64,000 nucleotides of DNA, from assembly GCA_021209875.1 (NCBI GenBank), contig JAGYVD010000008.1:62001-126000 (forward strand), written 5' to 3'. The stretch is from Rosellinia necatrix. Lineage: Eukaryota > Ascomycota > Sordariomycetes > Xylariales > Xylariaceae. Under the pieces are notes generated by a model that saw only the letters and a list, made by a program, of their open reading frames with translations, searched no databases and was not told the DNA's origin. The translations under genes were made by a program, and so were the position numbers. Positions 37,747 to 51,957 of this stretch are shown here, piece by piece. Each line of letters begins with the position of its first letter. Position 1 is the stretch's first letter.

Positions 37747-38029
37747 TAACCGTAGCGTGGAACGCCTTGGTATTAAAGCCAGGAATCCCTATTTTAAAAG
37801 ATTTTTAAGCAAACGATATATATTTGCAAAATATATTTCTAATGCTGTATTTATAAGCGTTATACACACGGTGCAGAAACAACCCTACAGATCGTTCTTA
37901 TTACATAATTAATACCTATAAATACCTGTAGCTTATTATGTTAAATAAAAGCTTTTTAATAAATGCCAGAATTTATATTAAATAATTTTACAATCTAAGC
38001 ACGATTTTAATAATTAATAAATCTTTTCA
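37747..38029 (+). repeat. XB3 5' LTR (inner end approximate)
   Basis: The outer end is defined by homology with 13010 and 13350. The inner end is put at CTTTTCA. The first 150 bp are relatively well preserved (GCCAGGAATCCCTATTTT, CACACGGTGCAGAAAC). Confidence 0.5.
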
Positions 38030-41000
38030 TAAATCGATTTATATTTTTATTAAAATTATAAGCTTAGTTTGCTATGAAACAAAGGCTTTTTTTTAAAAGC
38101 TTTAATCTCTTTAATTTTAAAATATGAAATTGTTTTTTAAATTTTTTCATAGTTATTATTATTTCTTTTCATTAAATTCATTATATTTTAATTTTAAAGC
38201 TTTAAATTTTGCTGCAGGTTTTTAAATCAATACTATATTAGTTTTATTTTTGTAATAACAGTTTTAATAATAATAATTAAAACAAATATTTTTTAAAACT
38301 ATTTATAATTAATATTATTAATATATTTATTTGAAGTAGTATAGTTAAATCAAAAATATTTAAGCGTTTATTAATTTTAATAATAAAAGGTTAACATATA
38401 ATTTGAATTTGTTTTTCTATTGTTGGTGTGGGGGTCAGCAGCAGTGTATTTTAAACAAATAAAAAAATATAATATATTAAAATATATGAATAAAACATTT
38501 TATGCAAAAGTTTTAACTATAAACACTTTTTAATGTTTAATATTTTTAAATTTATTATTTAAAAATTACTATTAAGCTTTTAAAATTTTAATAAAATATA
38601 TATTTAGTTTTAAAATAAAGCATATTTTTAATAGCGTTATATAATTATATATAAATAATTGAATAAAATAGTAAACATTATATATATAGAAATTATTATT
38701 AATATAAATATTAAAAATTTTAATTTTATATTTAAAAATTTAATTTTGTTTTAAATAATATAATATGGCTTAATTTATTTATTTTTTATATTATTATTTA
38801 ATAAAAATATTAAGCGATTATTATAAAAGCTTTTAAAAGCAGAATTAAAATAATAATAGAACATAAAAAATAAAAACAAATATATTAAAAAACAGTAATT
38901 TTAAAACTTTTTAGCATAAAAAGAATGCTTGTGGTAAAAGTTTTTTTAATAATAATAAATGCTTATATGACGCTTAATTAAAAACGTTAATTATTTATAA
39001 CGTTAATTAAGCGCTATTTATTTAAAAAATATATTTATTTTGATAAAATATAATAAAATCTTTAATATTATAATTTATAAATATAAACTAAAAAAAAAAA
39101 TAAATCTAAAATATTTATAAACTTAACAAGGTAATGAATATAAAATAAATTTTGAGCTAAAATAACAGCATTTTAAAATAATAAAGCTTGGGGAACCTAT
39201 TAAAAAAATTTAGCTGGCTAAAAAAATTATGAATACTTATGTTTAAATAAAACAAATAAAATTTATTTTTAGCTTTTTAAACTTTATAATAAACTTTAGT
39301 TTATAATTAATAAAACTAATATATATTAATTAAATAAAATTTGAACAAAAATTAAAAAATAAAAAGTTGTAGTTTTATATATATTATAAAACTTACATAA
39401 TAACATCGTTAAATTAAATTAAAAAGTTGATAAAAAAAACATTAGTTTAAATAAGATACAAAAATTTTATAAGAAACAATTAAATTATTTTAATTTTAAT
39501 ATAACTTTTATAATAATTGATTTAATTTTATTAAAAAGATGGCTAGACATTTAATATTATTTTCTATGATTAAATTTAATAAATATATTTTAGTAAACAG
39601 CACTTTAATTAATAACTATAAAATATTATATTTAATTAATAATATAACGCTATTAAAACTTAGATGTTTTGTTTTAGCTAAAAATAAAAATATAGTTTAA
39701 ATAAACATTTTATTGTTTTTATTTTAAATAAAAACAAAAAATAATTTAAAAATATTATTTCGCCGTAAAAAATTTATTAATAAATATAATATTTATTAAT
39801 ATTACATGAACAAAAAGTTTTATATAATTATTATTTTAAAAGCTTGTTTAATGAAAAAAAGATTTAATCTTCTAGTTTTAATAATTTATTATATTATAAA
39901 AATATAAAATTAATATTTTAAGGATTTAATATATTAAATATTTTCATTTAGATTTTTAAAACATAACTTAATTTTTATATATTTAAAGAAAAGTTTTATA
40001 TTAAATATAAATATAATATTATAAATAATATTTAAAAATATTATTAAATTAATTATATTTAAATAATTTTAATATATTTTGGTTTATAAACTATTTTAAA
40101 ATTCTTAAAAGCTAAAAAAATCCTAAAGCTTTTAATATAAATAATTAAAACATATAAAAATTATGTTTTATAAATATTAATAAATATAGCTAAAAACATA
40201 CTAAGAAATAAAATCTTATATATAAAATAAAAATATTTGTTATTATATATATAATATAATAAATATTTAAATGATTTTGCATAAAAAGCTGCTTAACTTT
40301 TTAAAAACTGCATGAAAATTTATATAATTATTTAAAAAATATAATTAATTAAATCAAGTTTTAATAATCAAAACTAAATAGCTTAAAATAATTTATATAT
40401 ATATTTTTATAAACAAAAATATTACGTAAGGTTTTTAAAAATTAAACAATTTATATTAAATAAATAAACCATATAAAGTTATAATTTATATTATTAAAAA
40501 CGATTTAAATATTTTCATAATACTTTATAAAAATAAAACATAATATAAGTGTTAATTAAAAAAAAAAAATTAAACACAAGCTTTTTTTATTTTATATTAA
40601 GAACCCTGTTAAAAATGATAAACAAGCTAGCAAAAAAATAATAAATAAAATAAATAAACGGTTTAATATAGCTGGCTTATTATTAAAACTATACCTAAAA
40701 ATATTTTAAACGGCGGTTTAATTATATAATAAAAGCTTTTAAAAGGTTAAAACTTTTATATTTTTTATTATATATTTAAACATTAATTAATAAAATATAA
40801 TTAATATTATAACCAAGGTTTAATAAAAACGTTAATAAATAATTTATAATTAAATTAAAACAAATTATACGTATATAAATATTATAAATATTTAATAATA
40901 AAGAACTTGCTGGTTAAAACCAGCAAATATATAAAATTAAACTTTAAGCTTATATTAAAGATTTAATTAAATATAAAATAATTAATTTATATTATATATA

Positions 41001-43113
41001 AGTTTTTAATTAGAAAAAATAATTAGAGCTAAAAGTATTAAATTTAATAAAAAACTGTTTTATTTTAAAAAGCAAAAAAAACTGATTCTTGACATTAAAA
41101 AAGCTGTAATAAAAACACTAAAAGTTTTAAATTTAATAAACAAACAGCAGTATAAAATAAATAAAATATAAAAGTTTAAAAATATATTATATATAGCTTT
41201 TAAAAATATCAAAAATGCTGTAAACATTTTTATTTATAGCTTGGTTAGCTAGACTAATAAATATAAATTAACAGTAAATATGTCAGCGGATCAGATTTGA
41301 AGCTAAAAACTAGCTTTTTAAATATAGCAGTAAAAATTTATTATTTTAAAAATAATTTTTAGCTCAAAATAACTTTAGCAAAAGCGTTAAAAATAAAGCC
41401 ATTATAACGCGCAAAAAACAATTATTTATAAAATGTTAAAACTATTATAAATTTGATAATTATAAAATATTATTTATTAAACAAGCTAGCTAAAAAAACT
41501 AAAATATAATATAAATATATATATAAAATATTTTTATTTATATAAATATTAAATTATAAAATTAAATATAAAAATTAATTAAAAAGCTAGGAAATAATAT
41601 TAAAAGATTAATGTTTATTATAATAATATATATAAAGCTATATATTAATTTATAAAAATTTATATTTAAAACATTTTTATAAAAATATTTCTTTTAAAAT
41701 AAATAAAAGCTTTAAATTTTGAAAATTACTAATACAAAATATTATATATTATATTTGCTGCTATTGTATAACTATATAAAATTGATTAATTAAAACTTAG
41801 TTTAAAAAACTAAATATATTAAAATAATTTTATTTAAAAACGTTTTGTAAAATAAAAACCTTAAAACTATTTTTAATATAATATTTTTAAAAAAAATATA
41901 AAAAAATACTTGCTATATAAACAAAAAGTTATGAAAATAGTTTTTAAAAAAAATAAGAAATCAGCCATAATTATTTAAATAAATATTTATATATAAGTTT
42001 AGTAAAAAAGATTTTTAAAATATATAAAATAAAGCTAGTTGTGTAAAAATATTTATAAATAATAAGTACGCTTTAATTAATATAGGCTATAATATTTATA
42101 AAAGAGTTTTTTAAATAATAATAATAATCAGCATATATTTTAACTTGAAAATTAAATAATTTTATATAATAAAAATATTTTTAAAAATTTTAAAAACAAT
42201 AAAGTTTTTATTATATATTTTATATTAAATAATTTAAAAACCGTAAAAAAATTATATTATTAAATAAAGCTTTATATAAGCTATAAAACCGTTTATTATT
42301 AGCATTTAAAATTCATTTAAATATTTTAAAAGTTTTAAGCTAATTATATTTTATAAAAAACTATATTTATTATATTTTTTCAATCGCAAGATTTTTATTT
42401 TGTTTTATATAAACAATTTTTTAGTTATATATATAAAAAGTAATAAAAAATTGGCAAAAATGTTAATAAGCTTAAAAAACAAAGAGTTTACTTAGTTTTT
42501 AAAAATTAAAATAATCTACAACTATATAAAAAAAACAAAAATATTAATACATAAGTAATGTATTTAAAAATTACCGTTTAATTTAATTTAATAAATAACG
42601 CTTACACTTTAAAAATATTATTTTTATATAAAAGTTACTAAAATATATAAAAGAAGCTTTAAAAAATAAATATATATATTAAAAAAATTATCTTAATATT
42701 TTATATAGCTATTAATTTATAATTAAATATAATATTTATCGCTATATTATTATAAACACATTTTATAATTTTAAACTTAAATTATATAAAAGCAGCCAAT
42801 TAAATAATTTGTTGTTTATATTATATAAAGTTTTTTAAAACTATATATAAAAACAAAAATCTAGCCGCCCAGGCCTTATTAATTGTAAAAACACGTTATT
42901 TATAAATAATATAAAAATTAAACGCTTTTATATAAATATATAATAATTTTATTTAATAATGCAATTTTTAAAAACTATTAAAGAAAATATAATTTTAATT
43001 TTTATAATAAACGCTAAAATAATTATTATAAATTATATAATTAAAATAATAATAATTTTAAAACAGCTTTTTATAAATTTTATTTTAAATTTAAAAAATT
43101 AACTATAATTTAT

Positions 43114-43429
43114 TGCAATAATATTTACAGCCTTTATTTAATAATAAATAACTAAAAAAATTATTATAACGCTTAAATATTTAAATATATAAAATATATA
43201 GTTTAAATAAAAACTTTAAAAAGTTTATTTAAAATAAAATATTTTTTATGGATTAAATATTAATAAACAACTTTATATAAAACTTTATATAAATATAATT
43301 TAAATATTTTAAAGCTTTATTAAATTTAAATAATTTAAATTATAATATAAAAAACCATTAAACTTTAACTTAAACTTTTAATAATTAATTAATAAAATCA
43401 AATAAATAAAAATATTTAAAAACTTTTCA
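43114..43429 (+). repeat. XB3 3' LTR
   Basis: It starts TGCAATAATATTTACAGCC, alignable with TGACAGTAGTGTGGAACAGC at 13350, and ends CTTTTCA before GCTTTA. It is much more mutated than the 5' LTR. Confidence 0.5.
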
Positions 43430-43436
43430 GCTTTAT

Positions 43437-43641
43437 TAATACGCGCCGACAGGGGAGTCGCTTATATAAGCGCTGTAGCCACACTTATAGCGTGGCAAAG
43501 CTACGCACTTTATTATTTAAAACTAGATTTAATAAGTGGGCCCTGGCCTACGTATTTAGGTAGATTTATAAATTAGGTTAGAATAATTAGATTTTTATTG
43601 TTTATAATATATTTGTTATTTTTTTTATAATGCACTTTTTA
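43437..43641 (+). repeat. E3 5' LTR
   Basis: Starts TAATACGCGCC and ends GCACTTTTTA. It carries the perfect palindrome CGCTTATATAAGCG (43459-43472) with the TATA box, and a decayed GCGTGGCAAAGCTACGC hairpin (from about 43490). Confidence 0.88.
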
Positions 43642-43644
43642 AAT

Positions 43645-43660
43645 TAATATTTTTATAACG
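43645..43660 (+). other. E3 primer binding site, fully RIP-converted
   Basis: TAATATTTTTATAACG after an AAT spacer is exactly what TGGTGCCTCTGCAACG becomes if every C in the first twelve positions turns to T and G to A. The same spacer and site occur in E2 and T. Confidence 0.65.
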
Positions 43661-46600
43661 TTTTTTAATAAAAATTAAACTAAACTATTTTAATTTTTTA
43701 TTTTAATAAAAACAAAGGCATTTTTAAGCAACAGACGTTATAATTTATAAAAACGCTTCTGTTATTTTGATTAAATATGCTAAAGCTACAGCTCATTTTT
43801 TTTTATGTTATATATTTTTATTAAAGCTAAAATTTATTTTAACCAGCGATTTATATTAAAATTTAAAAAGTTGCTTAAATAACAGCAGTTAATTAAAAAT
43901 GTTAGAGAAAACTTTGCAGAAGTATAATTATAACAGCAGTAAGCTTAATATTATATTTTTATATTTTTGTTAATAATAAAATAAACGTTATGAAATTTTG
44001 TTTAATTATAAAACATAACGTATTTATTTTATTATTTTATTTTATATTATAGTTTATTATATTAATTTATTAAGCTTGTTTATAGTTATAAATAATAATA
44101 AAAATTTATCCTTAAAGTAATATTTTTAAAATAAAATAATTAAATTTTAAATTAAGCAAAAATATAAAAACTATAAAATATTTAAAACTTAAACTAAAAA
44201 TAAATAATTGTTAAAAATAATAAATTTAATAATAAAAGCTAATAAAGTTTTTTAAAAACTAAGGCCTAATTAATATATAATTTTTGTTTTTTTTATAAAG
44301 CAATAAATAAATAAAAACAAAAGAAAATATAAATTATAATAGCTAATATAACTGCAATAATAAAATAAAGCTTAGATTTAAAAAAATGAAACCGGGCGGC
44401 TTTTAGCTATGGGAAAACAAAAGCACGGTAAGAGGAAAAATAACTTATATAATAAAAGTTAGCAATAAAAAAAATATATATTTAATTTAATATTTTTTAT
44501 AACGTAACTTTAATTTAATTAAATATTTATAAATTAATTAACCTTAAAACAATTATTAATAGTGTAAAATAAAATATAAAAATAAAATAAAAAACTAGTT
44601 TATTAGCAGATTTAATTTTATTAAAAGATTTATTAAACTTAAATTATAAAAATAATAAAATAAACATTTAGTTTTAATATACAAAAAAATAAATAAATTT
44701 TATAAGACCTTAAACTATAAATGTTTACTGCAAAAATGTTAAATTATAAAAAAAATCGGTATTTGCAACTTTTTTATAATAACTTTAACGATTTAAACAT
44801 AATAACAGAAAAAAAATATAATATTTATAAAAATTTATTTTTTCTTAATTGTTTAATATTATTTTTAAAAATAAAAAACATATTATAAAAAAAAAAAAAG
44901 TTTTATTGTTATTTTTAATATTTTTATAAAACTTATAATAAAATAATAAAATAATAAATTAAACTTAACTATTTAAACTAAGCTATATTATAAAAATATT
45001 AACTATATTATAAAAGCTATATAATAATATTTTATAATAAATATAAATATTATAACTTTAAAGTTTAAAAATAATTATTTAATTTTATAAAATATATATT
45101 AAAATTTATATATATTATTAAAATATATATAAAAGCAATTAAAATATATATATAGTATAAATATTTCAAGTATTAATAATAATAGCTAGCGTAAAATAAG
45201 AGCATAAGTCAGCGGCAGTATAAAACTAAAAATTAAATAATTTTTTAAACTATTTATTTAAAACTAAAAACAAAAAATATAGATTTAAAATTAAAAAGTC
45301 TGAAATAACTTATAAAATTTAAATAAAAAATTATTAGCAGACAAAAAATATTATATATTTAACGCGATTTATAATTTTAATATTTTAAAATATATAAACG
45401 GAGCAAAATCATTTTTAAAAAAATCGCTATTTTTGTAAAATCGATTAAAAAACTAGTTATATAAGCAATTTAAAAAAGAATGTTAAAAAAACAATAATAA
45501 AAATAAACAATGTTATTATATCTATAAATATAACTGCAATTATAATTATAATAATTAATATAACTATAATTAAAAAATATTTATTTATTTAATTTTTCCT
45601 GAAAACAAAACAATAATTATTATAAAAATCAGAATAAAAAAACTAAAAACTATAAAATAATAACTAACACAACTAAAATAATAATTATAATATTAGCAAT
45701 TATAACTTTAAAAATTATAATAACTAAAATAATAAAATCTATTTTTTAAAAAACTAACAGCAGTTAGTTAAATTACTACTTATTAAAAAAAAAAAATAAT
45801 AATATATTTAAAATATTATATTAATTAATAGCAGGCTTAAAATATTATTAATTTTACAAAAATTTGCTGCTGCTAACAATAAAATTTAATACTTATATAA
45901 ATATAAACTTAATATATAATTTAAAAAGCAAACATATAGATATTATATAGTATTAATGCTATTATATAATTTTTTTTTTTGAATATTTGCTATATTATAA
46001 GCAAGTTAAAGAAAATATTATTAAAAACATAACAGCTTGTTCAAAACAAAAAATGCCTGCTGAAAAAATAAATATAATTAATTCTTTATAAAGTACTAAA
46101 AATATTAAGAATATTAAAAACATTTTAATATATAATATAAAAAAATAAAGAATTTGTATGTGATATATAGTTATAATTTAAAATATAAAACTTTAAAATA
46201 AAAATAAAATAAAATATATATTAATTTAAACATAAATATAATATATATTAGTTAAACATTTTAAATGTTTTAAAATATATAATAAATAAGCTATAAAAAC
46301 TTTTTAAAAAATCAGATTAAAATTAATAAAACTTAAAAATCAACTAAATTTTTGTTTGTTTATAAAAAACTAAAAATAAAAAAACTAATAAAATAAAAGT
46401 TTTATAAAAAAAATAAGTAGTAAAAAACTAAAACTTAACCTGTTTTTAAAAACCAATTTTTTTTATTAAATAATTATAAATTATAAAGCTAATTTAATTT
46501 AATTTTTAATTTTAAACAAATTTTAAAAAATTCGATGTTAAAATATAAAAGCATAAATATATAAAAAATAATAAACAAAAAAAATGTATTTTAAAACAGA

Positions 46601-47438
46601 AAAAAAATATATATAGCTGTTAAATATAAAGTACTGCTAATAAGCTGTAATTTTGGTTTTTTAGCTTTAAAACTATTTTTATAGCTATAAATATAATTAT
46701 TAAAATAAAATATTATATATAATACTTATAATAAACGTGTTAAAATAAGGCGTTGTAGTAGCGAAAAAGCTAGAATAAAAATAATATAAAAATAAAAACT
46801 AAAGTTATTTTATAATAATATTTAAAAAGCTTTAATAATATTAGCTGTTGTAGCTATAATTACTAATATAATTAATAATATGAAATGATTTTTTATAATA
46901 TTTTTAATACTATAAAAAAAGCTTTTTAAATATTTAATTAAATAAAAATATTTATATATATAAATATTTAATGTAAAATAAATTTAGTAATTATAGCAGT
47001 AATAACTAATAATATATTTTTTAAAATATATTAATATTAAATAAGACCGCTACTATTATATAAATATAACCGGCTATATTTTTATTTGAAATATTATTTA
47101 TAAACATAATTAAAAATATTATAAAATTTATAAAACTAAAAAAGAAATCTCTGCTAATTTTAAATATAGCATGTTTTAAAATTTTTAAAATTTTTTATAT
47201 TAAAAATTAAACAACTTATAAATATGCAAGAAATTATTATATTTAAAAATATATATATATATATTAAACAAGTGTTATTAATAAAAAATTTAAAGAAATA
47301 GCAAAAATAATAATATATTGCAAAACAAAAAACTATTAAGATATTAATTAAGCAACAGCTAAACGCTTTTTTTATAAAAAAATAACAGACCTAAAAAACT
47401 ACTTTTGCAAGTTATATATATTTTTTAATTATAAAAAT
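43661..47438 (+). pseudogene. E3 gag and 5' pol region, unreadable
   Basis: It aligns with E1 4710-8466. A-rich, with stops in all frames. The patch at 44385-44450 (ATGAAACCGGGCGGC, then GGAAAACAAAAGCACGG) is notably less mutated but too short to identify. Confidence 0.5.
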
Positions 47439-47579
47439 ATAGATTTTTTAATAAATTTTATAATAACTTATATAAAAACACATATAAAATTAGTTAATAA
47501 ACTAAGCTTATTTATATATTTTATTTTTACAGCTTTACGATTAATATTAAATAAAACAGGGCTTTTAAATATGATAATA
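47439..47579 (+). pseudogene. Integrase core relic of E3
   Basis: 47 codons without a stop: I-D-F-L-I-N-F-I, then H-I-K-L-V-N-K-L-S-L-F, then A-L-R-L-I-L-N-K-T-G-L. The pattern follows the Ty3/Gypsy integrase core (MDF..VDRL..hydrophobic..LTADET). It is the best preserved of the three copies. Confidence 0.68.
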
Positions 47580-48430
47580 TAAAAAGCTAAGTAATTATTA
47601 ATTTAAAAACTTAAATAAAATAGCAGTGCTAAATAATTATTTCTTATTATTATGAGCAGAAGTTATTAAATTTTTAAGAAAAAACATTTTATAATAATAA
47701 TAAACATAGTTATTTTTTTTATTAGTTCTTAATATATTTAAACTTTAAAAACTGATTTACTGTTATTATTTCAAAAAAATAAAAAATATTATATAGCTGT
47801 AATAAATTTTATAATTTTTAATATATATTTAACGTTATATAAACAATTTTTTAAAACGTATTAAAAATACTATAAAGTTTTTATAAAAATATAATAATAT
47901 TTTTTATATAATAAAATAATATAAAAATATTTAAAATTATATTTTAATTATTTAAAAACTAATATATCGTTATAATATTAATAAAGTTTTAAATAAAATA
48001 TTTTTAATAAACTTATTTAAATTTAAAGTAAATATGTTTAAAATAATAATATTAAAAGTTATATAGCAGTAATTTATAACTTACCTTTTTTAAAATAACT
48101 AAAAGCTTTTAAATAATATATAAAAACAATAGGATTTTTACAGAGCTTGATTTTATATTATAGTAAACTAATTAAATTATTATAAAAAAACAAGCAGTTT
48201 TATTAATATAAAACAGATAGACCGGTTATATTAAAACAAAAACATTTAGTAAACTTAAAAACTATATAAAATTTGGGTATTATAAACTAATATTTTTAAA
48301 AATAATATTTTTAAAGCTATATAAAATGTTATATATAAAAAACTATATTATATTATTATAACTTTTATAAAAGTTATTTTTATAAATTAATAAATTAATA
48401 TAAAAAAAGTTTAATATAATAATATTTTAT

Positions 48431-48634
48431 TAAAAGGCGCACTATAGGGGTGTAAAGTGTGTATTATAAAAAAATTAAAAACTAGCAAATCTAGGCTTAG
48501 CTAAAGTTTTATTTAAGTGTGGGCTAGGGCCTATATATATAAAGATAAGCTTAATTAAGTTATAACTATAGCTACAAGCTATAGCATTTTAAACGAAAAG
48601 CTTATATAAGCGCTTTTTTTATGCGCGCGTATTA
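48431..48634 (-). repeat. E2 3' LTR
   Basis: Plus-strand ends are TAAAAGGCGCAC and GCGCGTATTA, the complement of the TG..CA LTR with RIP changes. It keeps GGGCTAGGGCC and the TATA core (about 48599-48612). Confidence 0.87.
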
Positions 48635-48989
48635 AAAAGCCGCGCTAATTAAAAAGTTCTGTTAATTTTAACAGAGTTTGTTATATAATTTATTACAGTC
48701 GGCCTTTTTTTTTAACGCTTATTTATATTATAAAACATAAATTATATTAGTTTTAATATTTTTTAATAAGTTTTTGCTATATTAAAATTATTTTTCTGTT
48801 ATTTATTAATTATATTTATAATTTTATTTTTTATTTAATAAAATAATTAAAGCTGTTATATTTTTAATTAAAATAATATTTAAAAACGACTTTTATTTTA
48901 TATATATTTTTTATTAAAATTTTATTTAGTTTTTATAAGTTTAAACAGCAGTATTTATTATTTAAAAAGTTAAATTTTTAAAAGTTATA

Positions 48990-49062
48990 TATAAATGCTT
49001 TATAAAAATTATTAAATAAATATAAAATTATTAAAAAATTTAATTTATAAGCAAGGTTTTTA
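48990..49062 (-). pseudogene. LAYKL segment of E2
   Basis: Minus-strand frame: L-A-Y-K-L-N-F-L-I-I-L-Y-L-F-N-N-F-Y-K-A-F-I. No stop falls in the segment. It supports the E1 and E3 readings of the same motif. Confidence 0.45.
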
Positions 49063-50509
49063 GTTATTATTTAATTATTTAAAGTTTTAATTTTTATTAA
49101 AAATATTTTTTAATAATTAACCAAATAAATAATATTTTTATATAAGCGTAAATAAACTTGATTTTTTATTAAATTTTAATAAACAGTTTTTAATATTATA
49201 AATATGTTTTACTGCAGCTTAAATAAAATTTATTACTAAATAAACGTTTTAATATAAATGTTTATAAAAAAATATATGTTTAAAAATTTTTAATATTATT
49301 AAAATTAATTAATATTTTTAATATATTAAATAATTTAAACTTAAATAGCTATTTATAAAGAATTAAATACGTGGTATTATTATATATAACGTTTAAATTT
49401 TATTATAAAAAATATAATATTTATTTAATTTATTTTTAATTGAATAAATATATAATATTATATTATTATTTTAATTATTTAATTTTTATGTTTTAATAAG
49501 CCGTTTATTTATAAATAATATATAGCTGTTATTATTAGTTTAATATTAAATAACTTTTATATATTTTGCTAAAATTAAATATAAACTTTTAATTTTTATT
49601 AAAAATAATTTTTTAAAAATGCTTTAGTTGCTTAATAAAAGTTATTTAATTAAAGCAGTGTTTTATTTTTCTGCTATATATTTTTATATTTAAAAATTAA
49701 GAATATATATTTTAAAATAAAGTATAAAACTTTTATTATAACGTTATATATATTAAAATATAGTTTTTTTGTTTAGCTGTTTAAAAATATTTTTAATTTT
49801 AATTTTTAAAAGTATTAAAATAAAGTTTATATTTATAATATATATATATAATAAATTTTTAAATTTAATTAGTTTTAGTTTTTTATAAAAAAGCTGGTTA
49901 TTAGTTTAGTTTAAAATATATTTGTTATAATATTTAATATAATTTTTATTATTTATATTTTATTAGTTATTATAAATAGTTTTAATATTTATATTATTGA
50001 TTAAATATTATAATATTGTTTTTATTATATATTTATTTTAGAATTGTTTTAATTATGCTGATTAAAATATATAAACGTTGTATATTTATATATATATTAT
50101 ATATTAGTTTATTTATAATAATATTAAAAAATATTTAAGCTTAAAATAAACTATAACATTTTTATTACTTTTTTTTAAAAAATATTTTTAAGTTTTTGAT
50201 ATTTATATATATTTATAGTTTTTATATATGCTCTTAAAAATTTGTTTTTAAAATTTTGTTTATAATTATTTCTAATATAAATATATAGAACGCAGCTTTT
50301 AATTTTTTTATATTATATTTAATATAAATTTATTATTTATTTTTATTAATTTTCTATCTGTTTTTAAAGGTTTAATACTGTTTATAAACAGCTAAAAACG
50401 TTTAATATATAATTTAGCTTATTTAGCAAATAATATATATATAGTTTATATAATAATAAATAAATAAATAAATTAATTAATTTATAATTAACACGTTTAA
50501 TAGCAGCCG

Positions 50510-50714
50510 TGAGAGGTGCACCATGGGGGGGGTGAAAAGTGCATTGTAGAAGATGAAGATCTAACTATTCTGATCTAACTTGTGGATCTAGCTAGGTGCG
50601 TGGGCTAGGGCCCACTTATTAGGGCTAGTCCCAAGTGGTGGGGTGCGTGGCTTTGCCACGCTACAGGTGGGGCTACAGCGCTTATATAAGCGACTCCCCT
50701 GCCAGCGCGTATCA
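50510..50714 (-). repeat. Solo E-type LTR inside E2, little mutated
   Basis: 205 bp with intact TG and CA ends (plus strand TGAGAGGTGCACC to GCGCGTATCA) and 96% or so identity by eye to 56744-56947. It carries hairpins GCGTGGCTTTGCCACGC (50645-50661) and CGCTTATATAAGCG (50679-50692). Flanks AGCCG and AGCAG are an imperfect 5-bp duplication. It represents the ancestral LTR state from which E1-E3 LTRs decayed, or a sister subfamily. Confidence 0.85.
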
Positions 50715-51814
50715 AGCAGTTTTTAAAATTGTTTATTTAATAATATTTTTAATGGTTAAATAATTTATTAATATAATTATTAGTTTTTATTAAATTATAT
50801 TATTATGCGCAGCTTTTAGCAGTTTAAACTAAACATATTATTTTTAATTTTAAAAGCTTATAGTTTATTTTTATATTAATTAACGATTTATTTAATTATA
50901 TTATTAATTAACGTTAATATGAAAAATTGTTTTTTAATTTTTATATATTTTTAGCTTTAAATAAAAACTATTATTTTAAAACTTTTTATATTAATTTATT
51001 AATTTATAAAAACAATTCTTTATATAAGTTATAATAAAACAAAATATTTTTTTATATATAATATTTTATACAGCTTTAAATAAAACTATTTTTAAAATAG
51101 TTAATTTATAATATTTACTTTTTATATACGTTTTATATTTATTTAATTTTTTTGTTTTAATACGCTTTATTTACTTATTTTTGACTAGTAAAACAGCTTT
51201 TTTTTTTTATAGCAGCTTAATTAGCTTTATATAATATAAAATCAGGCTATATAGAAATTTTATTATGTTTATATATTATTTAAAAGCTTTTAATTAACTT
51301 AAAAAAACTAAGTTATAAATTGCTGCAATATAGCTTTTTAATATTATTATTTTAAACATGTTTATTTTCAATTTAAATAAGTTTATTAAAAATAGCTAAT
51401 AAAAACTTCGTTAGTAATATAACTATATATTTATTTTTAAATAGTTTAAATATAATTTTAAATATTTTTATATTATTTTATAATATTTAAAAATATTATT
51501 ATATTATTTATAAATGCTTGGCAGTATTTTTAATATATTTTAAAAAATTGTTTATATAGCATTATATATAAGCTAAAAAATTATAAAATTTTATTACAGC
51601 AACGCAGTATTTTTTTAATTTTTCGGGCGTATTATTATAAACCGGTTTTAAAGTTTAAATATATTAAAAACTAATAAAAAATATTACTATATTAATAACA
51701 GTTATAAAATATTTTTTTTAAAAATTTAATTATTTCTGCTTATAATAATAATAAATAAATATTTAGCACAGCTATTTTATTAAAATTTTTAAATCTATAA
51801 CTATTTAGCATTTT

Positions 51815-51957
51815 TATATTATTATATTTAAAAGTTTTGTTTTATTTAATATTAATCGCTATATTATAAATATAAAATATATAAATAAAGTTGGTTTATT
51901 AACCTATTTTATACGTTTTTTTATAAAAGTTGTTATAAAATTTATTAAAAAATCCAT
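51815..51957 (-). pseudogene. Integrase core relic of E2
   Basis: Minus strand from 51957: M-D-F-L-I-N-F-I-T-T-F-I-K-K, then after a one-base shift V-N-K-P-T-L-F and L-I-L-N-K-T. The Met and Asp of MDF are intact here, which confirms the reading of the E1 and E3 relics. Confidence 0.65.

Larger units (their letters stand above)
37747..43429 (+). mobile_element. XB3: near-complete LTR retrotransposon relic
   Basis: This 5683-bp element is in plus orientation. It starts TAACCGTAGCGTGGAACGCC (TG mutated to TA) and ends ACTTTTCA. The 6-mer GCTTTA stands on both sides (37741-37746 and 43430-43435). Its 5' half equals the reverse complement of 11763-13010 and 3715-4485; its 3' half equals that of 1-3534. 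The A-rich strand agrees with the orientation. No readable protein; the class within LTR elements is unknown. Confidence 0.75.
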
